Part shown: positions 7,872 through 15,056 of the stretch, piece after piece | Layout of the letters: each line of letters starts with the position of its first letter | Numbering within the stretch: position 1 is the stretch's first letter | From: Streptomyces avermitilis MA-4680 = NBRC 14893 | GTDB lineage: Bacteria; Actinomycetota; Actinomycetes; Streptomycetales; Streptomycetaceae | Direction of reading: 5' to 3' | Length of the DNA: 64,000 nucleotides | Assembly: GCF_000009765.2 (NCBI RefSeq) | Contig: NC_003155.5 | Location: 4,278,001-4,342,000, forward strand | The notes under the pieces: model-generated | Databases searched by the model: none | What the model saw: the letters and a program-made list of their open reading frames with translations, nothing else | What the model was told of the DNA's origin: nothing | Program-made: the position numbers and the translations under genes

Positions 7872-9221
7872 ATGACTCAGCAGGGGGTGCGCTGGACTGC
7901 GGATCAGGTGCTGGCACTGGCGCCTGACGCCTCGTCACGCAAAGCGGGAAGCAAACTCGGCGCGGCCGGCCCGTGGTCGGAGGCCGGCCGTTCCGAGGAG
8001 GGGACGGTGTGGGGACTGTGCAAGGGCAGTGGCAGCAAGCCGTATCAGACGGTCGTCGACATCGCGGACGCCACCGGGCCCGCGTACAAGTGCAGTTGCC
8101 CGAGCCGCAAGTTCCCGTGCAAGCACGCGCTGGGGCTGCTGCTGCTCTGGGCGGGCGAGGACGGTGCGGTGCCGCTGGGGCAGGCGCCGGACTGGGCGGA
8201 GCAGTGGACAAGGGGGCGCAAGCAGCGCGCGGAGGAGAAACGGACGGCAAGCACGGCGGGTTCCGCGTCCGGTGATCCGGAGGCGGCGCGGCGCAGGGCG
8301 GAGCGCCGGGCCGAGCGGATCACGGCGGGTGCGGCGGAGCTGGAGCAGCGGCTGGCCGATCTGCTGCGCGGCGGCCTGGCCGCGGCCGAGCGGGAGGGGT
8401 ACGGGCTGTGGGAGGAGACGGCGGCCCGCATGGTGGACGCGCAGGCTCCGGGACTGGCCGCGCGGGTGCGGGAGTTGGGGGCGATCCCGTCGTCCGGTCC
8501 GGGCTGGCCGGTCCGTCTGCTGGAGGAGTGTGCCCTGCTCCACCTCCTCGACCAGGGCTGGCTGCGCCGCGAGGATCTGCCGGACGGGCTCGCGGCGACC
8601 GTCCGTTCCCGGATCGGCCTGCCCGGCTCGCCCGACGGCCCGCCGGTGCGCGACCGCTGGCTGGTCCTGGCCCAGTACGACACGTCGGACAGCCGGCTCA
8701 CCACTCGCCGGATCTGGCTCCACGGCGAGGCGTCCGGGCGCACGCCGCTGCTCCTCTCCTACGGGGCGGCGGGGCGCGCACCGGAGTTGACGCTTCCGGT
8801 GGGCCTGGCCGTCGAGGCGGAAGTGTCCGCGTACCCGGGTGCGGGTCAGCTGCGGGCGGCCCTGGGCGAGCAGTTCACACCGCCCGCCCCCGCCTCGACA
8901 CGGCCACCGGGCATCAGCCCGGCCGAGGCGGCGGCCCGCTACGGCCGGGCGCTCAGGGACGACCCGTGGCTGGACTCGTTCCCGGTGACGCTGGGCCGCG
9001 TCGTACCGACCCCGGCGGACGACACCTGGCAGCTGGCCGACGCGTACGGCGACCTGGCCCTCCCCCTCACGCCGGCGGCCCGCTCCCGCCCGGGCCTGTG
9101 GCGCCTGATCGCCCTCTCGGGCGGTGCCCCGGTCACGGTCTTCGGCGAGTGCGGCCACCGGGGCTTCACTCCCCTGACGGCCTGGCCGGAGGAGACGGGA
9201 GAGGCGGTGGCGCTGTGCTGA
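7872..9221 (+). CDS. SWIM zinc-finger protein
   Basis: The 449-aa protein starts at the only in-frame ATG near the promoter. Residues 74-85 (CSCPSRKFPCKH) are a full SWIM zinc finger, C-x-C-x6-C-x-H, preceded by the usual strand that begins TVWGLCKGSG and YQTVVDI. SWIM domains bind DNA or protein; in this family the rest of the chain is an uncharacterised helical region (about 110-260) and a beta-rich C-terminal half. The gene heads the plus-strand arm of the cassette and is followed closely by the DUF5691 gene. A role in DNA-damage handling is an inference from its predicted promoter and zinc finger; the family has no agreed function. Confidence 0.9.
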   Translation: MTQQGVRWTADQVLALAPDASSRKAGSKLGAAGPWSEAGRSEEGTVWGLCKGSGSKPYQTVVDIADATGPAYKCSCPSRKFPCKHALGLLLLWAGEDGAVPLGQAPDWAEQWTRGRKQRAEEKRTASTAGSASGDPEAARRRAERRAERITAGAAELEQRLADLLRGGLAAAEREGYGLWEETAARMVDAQAPGLAARVRELGAIPSSGPGWPVRLLEECALLHLLDQGWLRREDLPDGLAATVRSRIGLPGSPDGPPVRDRWLVLAQYDTSDSRLTTRRIWLHGEASGRTPLLLSYGAAGRAPELTLPVGLAVEAEVSAYPGAGQLRAALGEQFTPPAPASTRPPGISPAEAAARYGRALRDDPWLDSFPVTLGRVVPTPADDTWQLADAYGDLALPLTPAARSRPGLWRLIALSGGAPVTVFGECGHRGFTPLTAWPEETGEAVALC

Positions 9222-9277
9222 CCGACACCACTCCGATCGACTGCGCACAGGGGACTCGCATGACGGAAGGGCCTCGC

Positions 9278-10918
9278 ATGAGCACATCACCCGCGCCCGC
9301 CCCCACGCCCGGCAGCCCGGCCGCGCCCTCCGTCGCGCCCTGGGAAGAGCTGGTGACTGTCGCGCTGCTCGGGACGGACCGGCGGACGCCACCGGGGCCG
9401 GCGTCCGGTCGGGAGGCACCGGCGGCGCTGCTGGACATCGCGGCCGTGGAGACCGTACGGCGAAGGGCCGGGCTGCGTCCCGCGCGGGCGGCGGCACGGC
9501 CGGAGCCTGCGGCGGCGGATCCGCGTCCGCAGCTGCCGCCCGCTGCGGCGCGCCGGCTGTCGATGCTGCTGGCGGACCGGCCCGGCACGGGCGGCGGCGG
9601 CCGCAGAGGGGCTGCGCCCGACCTCATGGAACTGCTGCCGCAGTGGCTCTCCCTGGCGAACGCGCGCGGTTTCGCCGCACCCCCGCAGACCTTGCCCACG
9701 CTGCTGGACGCGGCCAGGGGACGTACGGATCTGCGCCCGGCGGTCCTGGCCTTCGCGGGCCCGCGCGCGCTGTGGCTGGCCCGGCTGAACCCGGACTGGC
9801 GCTTCGCGCTGCGCGCCGCGCCGGGCGGCGGCGCCGAGCTGCCGCTCCCGCAGGAGTCGGACCGCATACGACAGCTCTGGCAGGAAGGCCTGTTCGCGGA
9901 ACGGGTGGCGCTGCTCACCACCCTCCGGGCGCAGAGCCCCGAAACCGCCCGTGAGCTGCTCGCCACGACGTGGGCGACGGAGCGGGCCGAGGACCGGCTG
10001 ATGTTCCTCGACTCACTCCGGGCGGGCCTGGCGGCCGCGGACGAGCCGTTCCTGGAGCAGTCGCTCTCCGATCGGAGCCGCAATGTGCGGGCCACGGCGG
10101 CGGAGCTGCTGTCGGCGCTGCCGGAATCGGCGCTGGCCGGACGGATGGCGGACCGCGCGGGCTCCTGCGTGGCGGTGGACCGTACGCGTCGGGTGCCGAC
10201 GCTGGTGGTCGAGGCACCGCACGAGTGCGACGCGGGCATGGAGCGCGACGGCGTGGTGGCCAAGGCGCCGGCGGGACGGGGTGAGCGGTCGTGGTGGCTG
10301 GGCCAGCTGGTGGAGGCGGCACCGCTCGGGACGTGGCAGAACCGGCTCGGGGGGCGTACGCCGGAGGAGGTGGTCGCGTTGCCGGTGGCGGACGACTGGC
10401 GGAGCGAGCTCCACGCGGCGTGGTGCCGGGCGGCGGTACGGCAGCGGGACCCCCGCTGGTCCAGGGCGCTGCTGGGGTCGCCGTCGGCCCCGGAGGCCGG
10501 AGGGCCGGGGGCGGTGTCGCTGGCGGAGCGGGCGAAGCTGCTGGCGACGCTGGGTGCCGCGGAGCGGGCGGACTGGGTCGCGGGGTTCGTCGCCACGCAC
10601 GGGCTGTCGGAGGCGTTTCAGCTGCTCGGGGTGTGTGCGGTGCCGTGGGCGGCGCCGCTGGGGCGGGCAGTGGTAGACGCGCTGAACATCGCCCGGGACG
10701 CGGGGAGTTATCCGTGGAGCTTCAGCGGGGTGATGGGGCTGGCGGAACGCTGCCTCGATCCTGCGGAGGCCGGCCGCCTCGACGCCCTGACGGCCGTACC
10801 CGACGAACCGGAGGACGCGTCTCCGGGGGCGGGTGGTTACTGGGCGGAGGCCTTCCAGCGCCTCACGACCACGTTGCGCCTGCGGGCGGCGATGCGGGAG
10901 GAGCTGGAGGGCCCATGA
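9278..10918 (+). CDS. DUF5691 family protein
   Basis: A 546-aa protein with the conserved opening WEELVTVALLGTDRRTPP that marks DUF5691. The ATG at 9278 has GGAAGG 7 bases upstream; an ATG at 9260 (GGGGA upstream) and a GTG at 9215 overlapping the SWIM stop are real alternatives. Residues about 180-320 look like HEAT-type helical repeats (ETARELLATTWATERAEDRL, DRSRNVRATAAELLSALPES). The protein therefore probably serves as an alpha-solenoid scaffold. Function is unknown, but it is a constant companion of the SWIM gene and of the MoxR/VWA/DUF5682 genes transcribed in the other direction. Confidence 0.85.
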   Translation: MSTSPAPAPTPGSPAAPSVAPWEELVTVALLGTDRRTPPGPASGREAPAALLDIAAVETVRRRAGLRPARAAARPEPAAADPRPQLPPAAARRLSMLLADRPGTGGGGRRGAAPDLMELLPQWLSLANARGFAAPPQTLPTLLDAARGRTDLRPAVLAFAGPRALWLARLNPDWRFALRAAPGGGAELPLPQESDRIRQLWQEGLFAERVALLTTLRAQSPETARELLATTWATERAEDRLMFLDSLRAGLAAADEPFLEQSLSDRSRNVRATAAELLSALPESALAGRMADRAGSCVAVDRTRRVPTLVVEAPHECDAGMERDGVVAKAPAGRGERSWWLGQLVEAAPLGTWQNRLGGRTPEEVVALPVADDWRSELHAAWCRAAVRQRDPRWSRALLGSPSAPEAGGPGAVSLAERAKLLATLGAAERADWVAGFVATHGLSEAFQLLGVCAVPWAAPLGRAVVDALNIARDAGSYPWSFSGVMGLAERCLDPAEAGRLDALTAVPDEPEDASPGAGGYWAEAFQRLTTTLRLRAAMREELEGP

Positions 10919-11211
10919 CGACGCACCCCTCACCTGCGCTGTCCGGACACCCGGGGCCCGTGCTGGCGCGGGGCCGCTTACCCGTGCGGGCAGCTCGGCG
11001 CCTGCGCCCATCCGTGCCGCTCCCGGCCCCCGAGCACCCGCACCCGCTCGGAAAGGGCCGTACCGGCAGGCCACGCCCGTCGCTCACAAGCTTCTCCGCC
11101 CACCGCGTCAATGACCGGCAGGCAGCCGTACGTCCCGCGCGGCGGAAAGCCACACCGGCGCGGCCCCGGCCCACCCACCGGACGGAGTACGCACCGGCGC
11201 CCGCGCAGGGG
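10919..11211. other. intergenic gap between DUF5691 and mutase subunit genes
   Basis: About 290 bases between converging genes. An ATG at 10915 overlaps the DUF5691 stop in the ATGA style, but the frame behind it has poor third-position G+C and no recognisable content. No RNA gene or strong terminator was seen. Confidence 0.4.
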
Positions 11212-11628
11212 CTACGCCCCGGCAGGCTGCCGCACGTTCGCCCGCACCCACTCCACGATCGACGCCGTGGTCGCCCCCGGAGTGAAGATCTCCGCGACAC
11301 CCTTCTCCTTCAGCGGCGCGATGTCCGCCTCGGGGATGATGCCGCCACCGAACACCTTGATGTCCTCGGCATCGCGCTCCTTGAGCAGATCGATGACCGC
11401 CGCGAACAACGTGTTGTGCGCCCCGGACAGGATCGACAGCCCGATCGCGTCGGCGTCCTCCTGGATGGCCGTGCCCACGATCTGCTCCGGCGTCTGGTGC
11501 AGCCCCGTGTAAATGACCTCCATACCGGCATCGCGCAGCGCCCGCGCGATCACCTTGGCCCCGCGATCGTGGCCATCGAGCCCCGGCTTGGCCACCACCA
11601 CGCGGATCGGACCGGCTGCCACACCCAT
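11212..11628 (-). CDS. icmB: cobalamin-binding small subunit of an acyl-CoA mutase (isobutyryl-CoA mutase type)
   Basis: A 138-aa stand-alone B12-binding domain: the DxHxxG signature GLDGHDRG carries the histidine that is the lower axial cobalt ligand, followed by GLSILSG and VFGGGIIP, the other corrinoid-loop motifs. Length and sequence fit IcmB, the small subunit that pairs with IcmA to interconvert isobutyryl- and n-butyryl-CoA; small subunits of methylmalonyl- or ethylmalonyl-type mutases are alternatives. GGAGG lies 5 bases before the ATG at 11628. No large subunit gene is nearby, which is usual for streptomycete icmB. Confidence 0.82.
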   Translation of the reverse strand: MGVAAGPIRVVVAKPGLDGHDRGAKVIARALRDAGMEVIYTGLHQTPEQIVGTAIQEDADAIGLSILSGAHNTLFAAVIDLLKERDAEDIKVFGGGIIPEADIAPLKEKGVAEIFTPGATTASIVEWVRANVRQPAGA

Positions 11629-12164
11629 CACTGCCTCCATGAACCGACTACACCGACCTGTACCCACACAGGTAGCCCCCGCCGCACCGACCGGGGAAGT
11701 GAACGAACGTTATCGACAGCATCCCGCAACCGGCAGTTTCGCGGCACACACCGAGGGGGAAATCACACAATGGGACACGTTCGCCGCGCAGGGTTCCACG
11801 CTTCTGCGGCACACGGGCCGCGGCCATCCGCGGCAGACGTGCCGCTACCGGACCGTGCGCAAGGAGAGCCGCTACGAGGTAGCCGCACCACTCCGCCGCC
11901 AGCGGGGCGCCGTGGTGGTGAGGCAGACAGGCGAGGGCACGACAACAGGGAGCCACGCCCGACGTACGAGGACGACGCAGCACCGCGCCACGAGAGAGGC
12001 GAGGCACCACGTCCCCACGACGGCGGAATGCTCCGTCGCGTCACCGGTGCACCACGCGCCGCACACGCACCGTCGGCCATCACCGTCACCACCGGCGTCG
12101 CGACTTTCCACGAGGGCACACGGGGGACAGAGCCGTTCTCCCGCGTGCCGACGGGAGGTCGGCC
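11629..12164. other. 536-bp promoter gap between icmB-like and lipase genes
   Basis: This region holds the divergent promoters. A short inverted repeat ACCTGT-N6-ACAGGT (11656-11673) lies just upstream of the mutase gene. A 133-codon open frame from 11770 ends in an ATGA overlap with the lipase start, but its codon use is not that of a Streptomyces gene, so I treat it as non-coding leader. Confidence 0.4.
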
Positions 12165-13025
12165 ATGAAGGTCACCGGGGCAGTGCAGCCCTTTCTGCCA
12201 CTCTGCCGATGTCTGTTCCCCAGCAAACTGGCCGGACTCTCCGTGGCCCTCCTGAAGGCGACCGCCCTGGAGATCGCGATCCTCGCGGGCCACCTCATCC
12301 TCTATCCCTCCGGGATCGCACAGGAGCGCCGCGCCGGACCGCCCCCGCTTCCGGCGGAGACCGCACCGCTGCCCACCGAGGCCAAGCCCCCGGTCGTCCT
12401 CCTCCATGGCTTCATAGACAACCGCTCGGTCTTCGTCCTGCTGCGCCGTTCCCTCACCCAGCACGGCAGGCAGCAGATCGAGTCGCTCAACTACTCACCG
12501 CTGACGTGCGACATCCGTACCGCCGCCGAGCTGCTCGGCCGGCACATAGAGGTGATCTGCGAGCGCACGGGACACGCACGGGTCGACATCGTCGGGCACA
12601 GCCTCGGCGGACTGATCGCGCGGTACTACGTGCAGTGCCTCGGCGGCGACATCCGCGTCCGCACGCTCGTCACGCTGGGCACCCCGCACTCCGGCACCCG
12701 GGTCGCGCCGCTGGCGAACGCGCACCCGATCGTCCGTCAGATGCGCCCGGGTTCCGAGGTGATCGAGGAGCTCCAGCGGCCCGCACCGGGCTGCCGTACG
12801 CACTTCGTCAGCTTCTGGAGCGATCTGGACCACCTGATGGATCCGCTGGAGACGGCCTGCGTCGAGCACCCCGACCTGATGGTGCAGAACGTGCGGGTCA
12901 GCGGTATCGGACATCTCGCACTGCCCGTGCACCCCGCCGTGGCGACCGGGATACGGCAGGCACTCGACTCCGAGGGCACGGGAGCCGAAGCCGCCCCCCG
13001 CACCGACGGCCTGACGGTGGCGTGA
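12165..13025 (+). CDS. alpha/beta-hydrolase, lipase-like
   Basis: A 286-aa protein with the lipase nucleophile elbow GHSLGGL, an oxyanion strand VVLLHGF and a candidate catalytic histidine in ISGIGHLALP-type context near the end (VSGIGHLALP). Residues 1-45 contain a hydrophobic segment (LAGLSVALLKATALEIAILAG) that probably anchors or exports it, so it likely acts on lipids or esters at the envelope. GGGAGG lies 6 bases before the ATG. The family (triacylglycerol lipase-like, PGAP1/LipA-type) is clear; the substrate is not. Confidence 0.85.
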   Translation: MKVTGAVQPFLPLCRCLFPSKLAGLSVALLKATALEIAILAGHLILYPSGIAQERRAGPPPLPAETAPLPTEAKPPVVLLHGFIDNRSVFVLLRRSLTQHGRQQIESLNYSPLTCDIRTAAELLGRHIEVICERTGHARVDIVGHSLGGLIARYYVQCLGGDIRVRTLVTLGTPHSGTRVAPLANAHPIVRQMRPGSEVIEELQRPAPGCRTHFVSFWSDLDHLMDPLETACVEHPDLMVQNVRVSGIGHLALPVHPAVATGIRQALDSEGTGAEAAPRTDGLTVA

Positions 13026-13242
13026 GCCTCCGCGGGACATCCTCCTGACGACAGCCTCCTGACAACCCGCGCACAGCCGTCACTCGACCCCAGCAGAGAG
13101 CCATCCGAGCTCGAACAATCATCGAACACCAGGCCAAGGCCGTGTCCACAGACCGCCAAAACACGGCCGAATGCCCGTTTCCTGCGAGCGCGAAACCTGC
13201 GGAAGATTGTCGCGCCCGCGTACCGCCGGGTACAGTCGCCGC

Positions 13243-13296
13243 ACTGCTCCGCCAGCCCCTGTTGTCGAGACTGCTCTGCCAGCCCCTGTTGTCGAG
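13243..13296 (+). repeat. 27-bp tandem duplication upstream of the M23 peptidase gene
   Basis: Two consecutive 27-base units (13243-13269 and 13270-13296) differ at one position; each ends with GCCAGCCCCTGTTGTCGAG. The second unit ends 15 bases before the GTG start, so the duplication sits in the mRNA leader. Confidence 0.8.
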
Positions 13297-13311
13297 GCGA
13301 AAGAGAAGTTG

Positions 13312-14910
13312 GTGAACGACCGTCACCCGTCGGGGACCGTTACTCCCCCGGCTCCGGCTTCCGATGCCGCTTCGGCGCACTACGCGGCATATGGCGGGCA
13401 GGGTGGCCAGTACGGCGAGTTCACTACGTACGCCGACGGCTCCGCCAACGGTTTCGCGACCGGCGGCCATCAGATGGCGAGCTTCGCGACCGACCCCCTC
13501 TTCGGCGATATGCCGGGTGACGGCACCACCGGCTCGTACGACGCCACGCAGTGGTCCACCGGCAGCCACGAAACGCTCGGCACCGGTACCCATCAGACGC
13601 TGAACTACGACGCGTACGCGGCTCAGCATCAGGCCGCGTACGACACGGGCGCCTATGACGCGACCGCGTGGGCGACCGGCTACCAGCAGCTCGCCGACAT
13701 TCCCTCGCAGCACCCGGGCCCCGACGCCTCGGGCCAGTGGGACGCCGGCTCCTGGCACCACGGCGACCAGACCGCTCCGGCCGACCGGACCCAGCAGTGG
13801 GAATGGGGCACGCAGGCCTTCGACACGGGTGCGTACGACGCCACGCAGTGGAACTCGGACGGCACGGCCGCGCACGAGACGCAGGACCAGTCGGCCCCGG
13901 AACCGTTCGACCAGCAGGCCACGGCGACGTTCGAGCAGGTCACGCAGGAACCGTTCGATCAGCAGGCCACGGCGACGTTCGAGCAGGTCACCCCGGAACC
14001 GTTCGACCAGCAGGCCACGGCGACGTTCGAGCAGATCTCTCCCGAGCACGAAGAACTCGGCGAACACGGCGAACACGGCGTCGAGGCCCCCGGAGACATT
14101 CCGCTCCTCGACGACCAGGAGGAGGTCACTCCGGTTCCGGGTTCCCGCGCCGCGTCGCGCACCGCCTCCCGTTCCCGCCGCCGCATTCCGGCCAGGCGCT
14201 CCGCGCTGCTGACCGTCGCCGTGCCGTCGGCCTGTGTGATGGGGGTCGCCGGGATCGCCGCCGCGTCCGTCGGCGTCGGCAGCAGCGACAGCAAGGACGC
14301 GCACACGACGGCCAGCGCCGCCGACGCGATCGCTGTGAAGCCGTCCGCCGCGAACAACAAGCTCGACACCCAGATCGAGAGCCTCTCCGCGGGCGCGGAC
14401 GACTTCGCCGACCGGGCTAGCCGAACGCAGGAACGTATCGACCTCAAGGCCCAGCAGGCCGCCGAGAAGCAGAAGGCGGCGGCGGAGGCGGCCCGCAAGG
14501 AGCGGCTGCGTCCGAAGTTCGCGCTGCCGGTCGCGCAGAAGGGGCTCAGCGCCTACTACGGCCAGGCCGGCATCAACTGGATGTCCGTACACACCGGCAT
14601 CGACTTCCCCGTCTCGTACGGCACCACCGTGCTGGCCGCGACCGACGGAACCGTGCGGACGCAGTGGAACAGCGCGTACGGGAACATGGCGATAGTGACG
14701 GCCAAGGACGGTACGGAGACCTGGTACTGCCACCTGTCCACGTACAAGGTGGCGTCCGGTACGACCGTGAAGGCCGGCGACCCGATCGCGTTCTCCGGGA
14801 ACTCCGGCAACTCGACCGGACCGCACCTGCACTTCGAGGTCCGCCCGGCCGGGGGCTCGGCGATCGACCCGCTGCCGTGGCTTCGGAGCCATGGCCTGGA
14901 CCCGACGTAG
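13312..14910 (+). CDS. M23-family peptidoglycan endopeptidase with long low-complexity N-terminal region
   Basis: GTG at 13312 gives 532 aa. Residues 1-270 are Gln/Ala/Asp/Thr-rich with three AYDATQW-like motifs and three 16-residue EPFDQQATATFEQV repeats. A single membrane segment follows (residues about 295-320, SALLTVAVPSACVMGVAGIA), then a coiled coil rich in Gln/Lys/Ala/Glu, then a C-terminal LytM/M23 domain with the zinc motifs HTGIDFP (H-x3-D) and HLHFEV (H-x-H). This predicts an N-in membrane protein whose metallopeptidase cleaves peptidoglycan cross-bridges outside the cell. It lies next to pcrA (convergent) and close to two NlpC/P60 hydrolases. Confidence 0.9.
   Translation: MNDRHPSGTVTPPAPASDAASAHYAAYGGQGGQYGEFTTYADGSANGFATGGHQMASFATDPLFGDMPGDGTTGSYDATQWSTGSHETLGTGTHQTLNYDAYAAQHQAAYDTGAYDATAWATGYQQLADIPSQHPGPDASGQWDAGSWHHGDQTAPADRTQQWEWGTQAFDTGAYDATQWNSDGTAAHETQDQSAPEPFDQQATATFEQVTQEPFDQQATATFEQVTPEPFDQQATATFEQISPEHEELGEHGEHGVEAPGDIPLLDDQEEVTPVPGSRAASRTASRSRRRIPARRSALLTVAVPSACVMGVAGIAAASVGVGSSDSKDAHTTASAADAIAVKPSAANNKLDTQIESLSAGADDFADRASRTQERIDLKAQQAAEKQKAAAEAARKERLRPKFALPVAQKGLSAYYGQAGINWMSVHTGIDFPVSYGTTVLAATDGTVRTQWNSAYGNMAIVTAKDGTETWYCHLSTYKVASGTTVKAGDPIAFSGNSGNSTGPHLHFEVRPAGGSAIDPLPWLRSHGLDPT
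13900..14043 (+). repeat. 3 x 48-bp in-frame repeat in the M23 peptidase gene
   Basis: Three consecutive 48-base units encode EPFDQQATATFEQVTQ, EPFDQQATATFEQVTP and EPFDQQATATFEQISP. The units are nearly identical in DNA, pointing to recent slippage or unequal exchange. Confidence 0.85.
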
Positions 14911-15015
14911 GCGAACCCTCTTCGGCGACCCCTCGGCGTGCCCGGGGCCGCACCCCCAGGCCTACCCCCAGGCCTCGGCCTGAACGGGCTCCTCCTCACA
15001 CGCCGGACGGCCCGA

Positions 15016-15056
15016 GTGGTGATGCCGGCCGGGGCTGGAAAACCCCGGCCGACCAC
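15016..15056. terminator. bidirectional terminator between M23 peptidase and pcrA
   Basis: The stem GGCCGGGG (15027-15034) pairs perfectly with CCCCGGCC (15043-15050) around CTGGAAAA, and outer GTGGT/ACCAC can extend it. It lies directly between two convergent stop codons. Confidence 0.7.

Noticed and set aside
10915..12168. Open frame starting with an ATGA overlap at the DUF5691 stop
   Set aside because: Runs through the icmB-like gene on the opposite strand, has weak third-position G+C and no recognisable domain. The overlap is probably chance.
11770..12168. 133-codon frame ending in ATGA overlap with the lipase gene
   Set aside because: Codon use is not that of the flanking genes and no motif is present; treated as promoter/leader.
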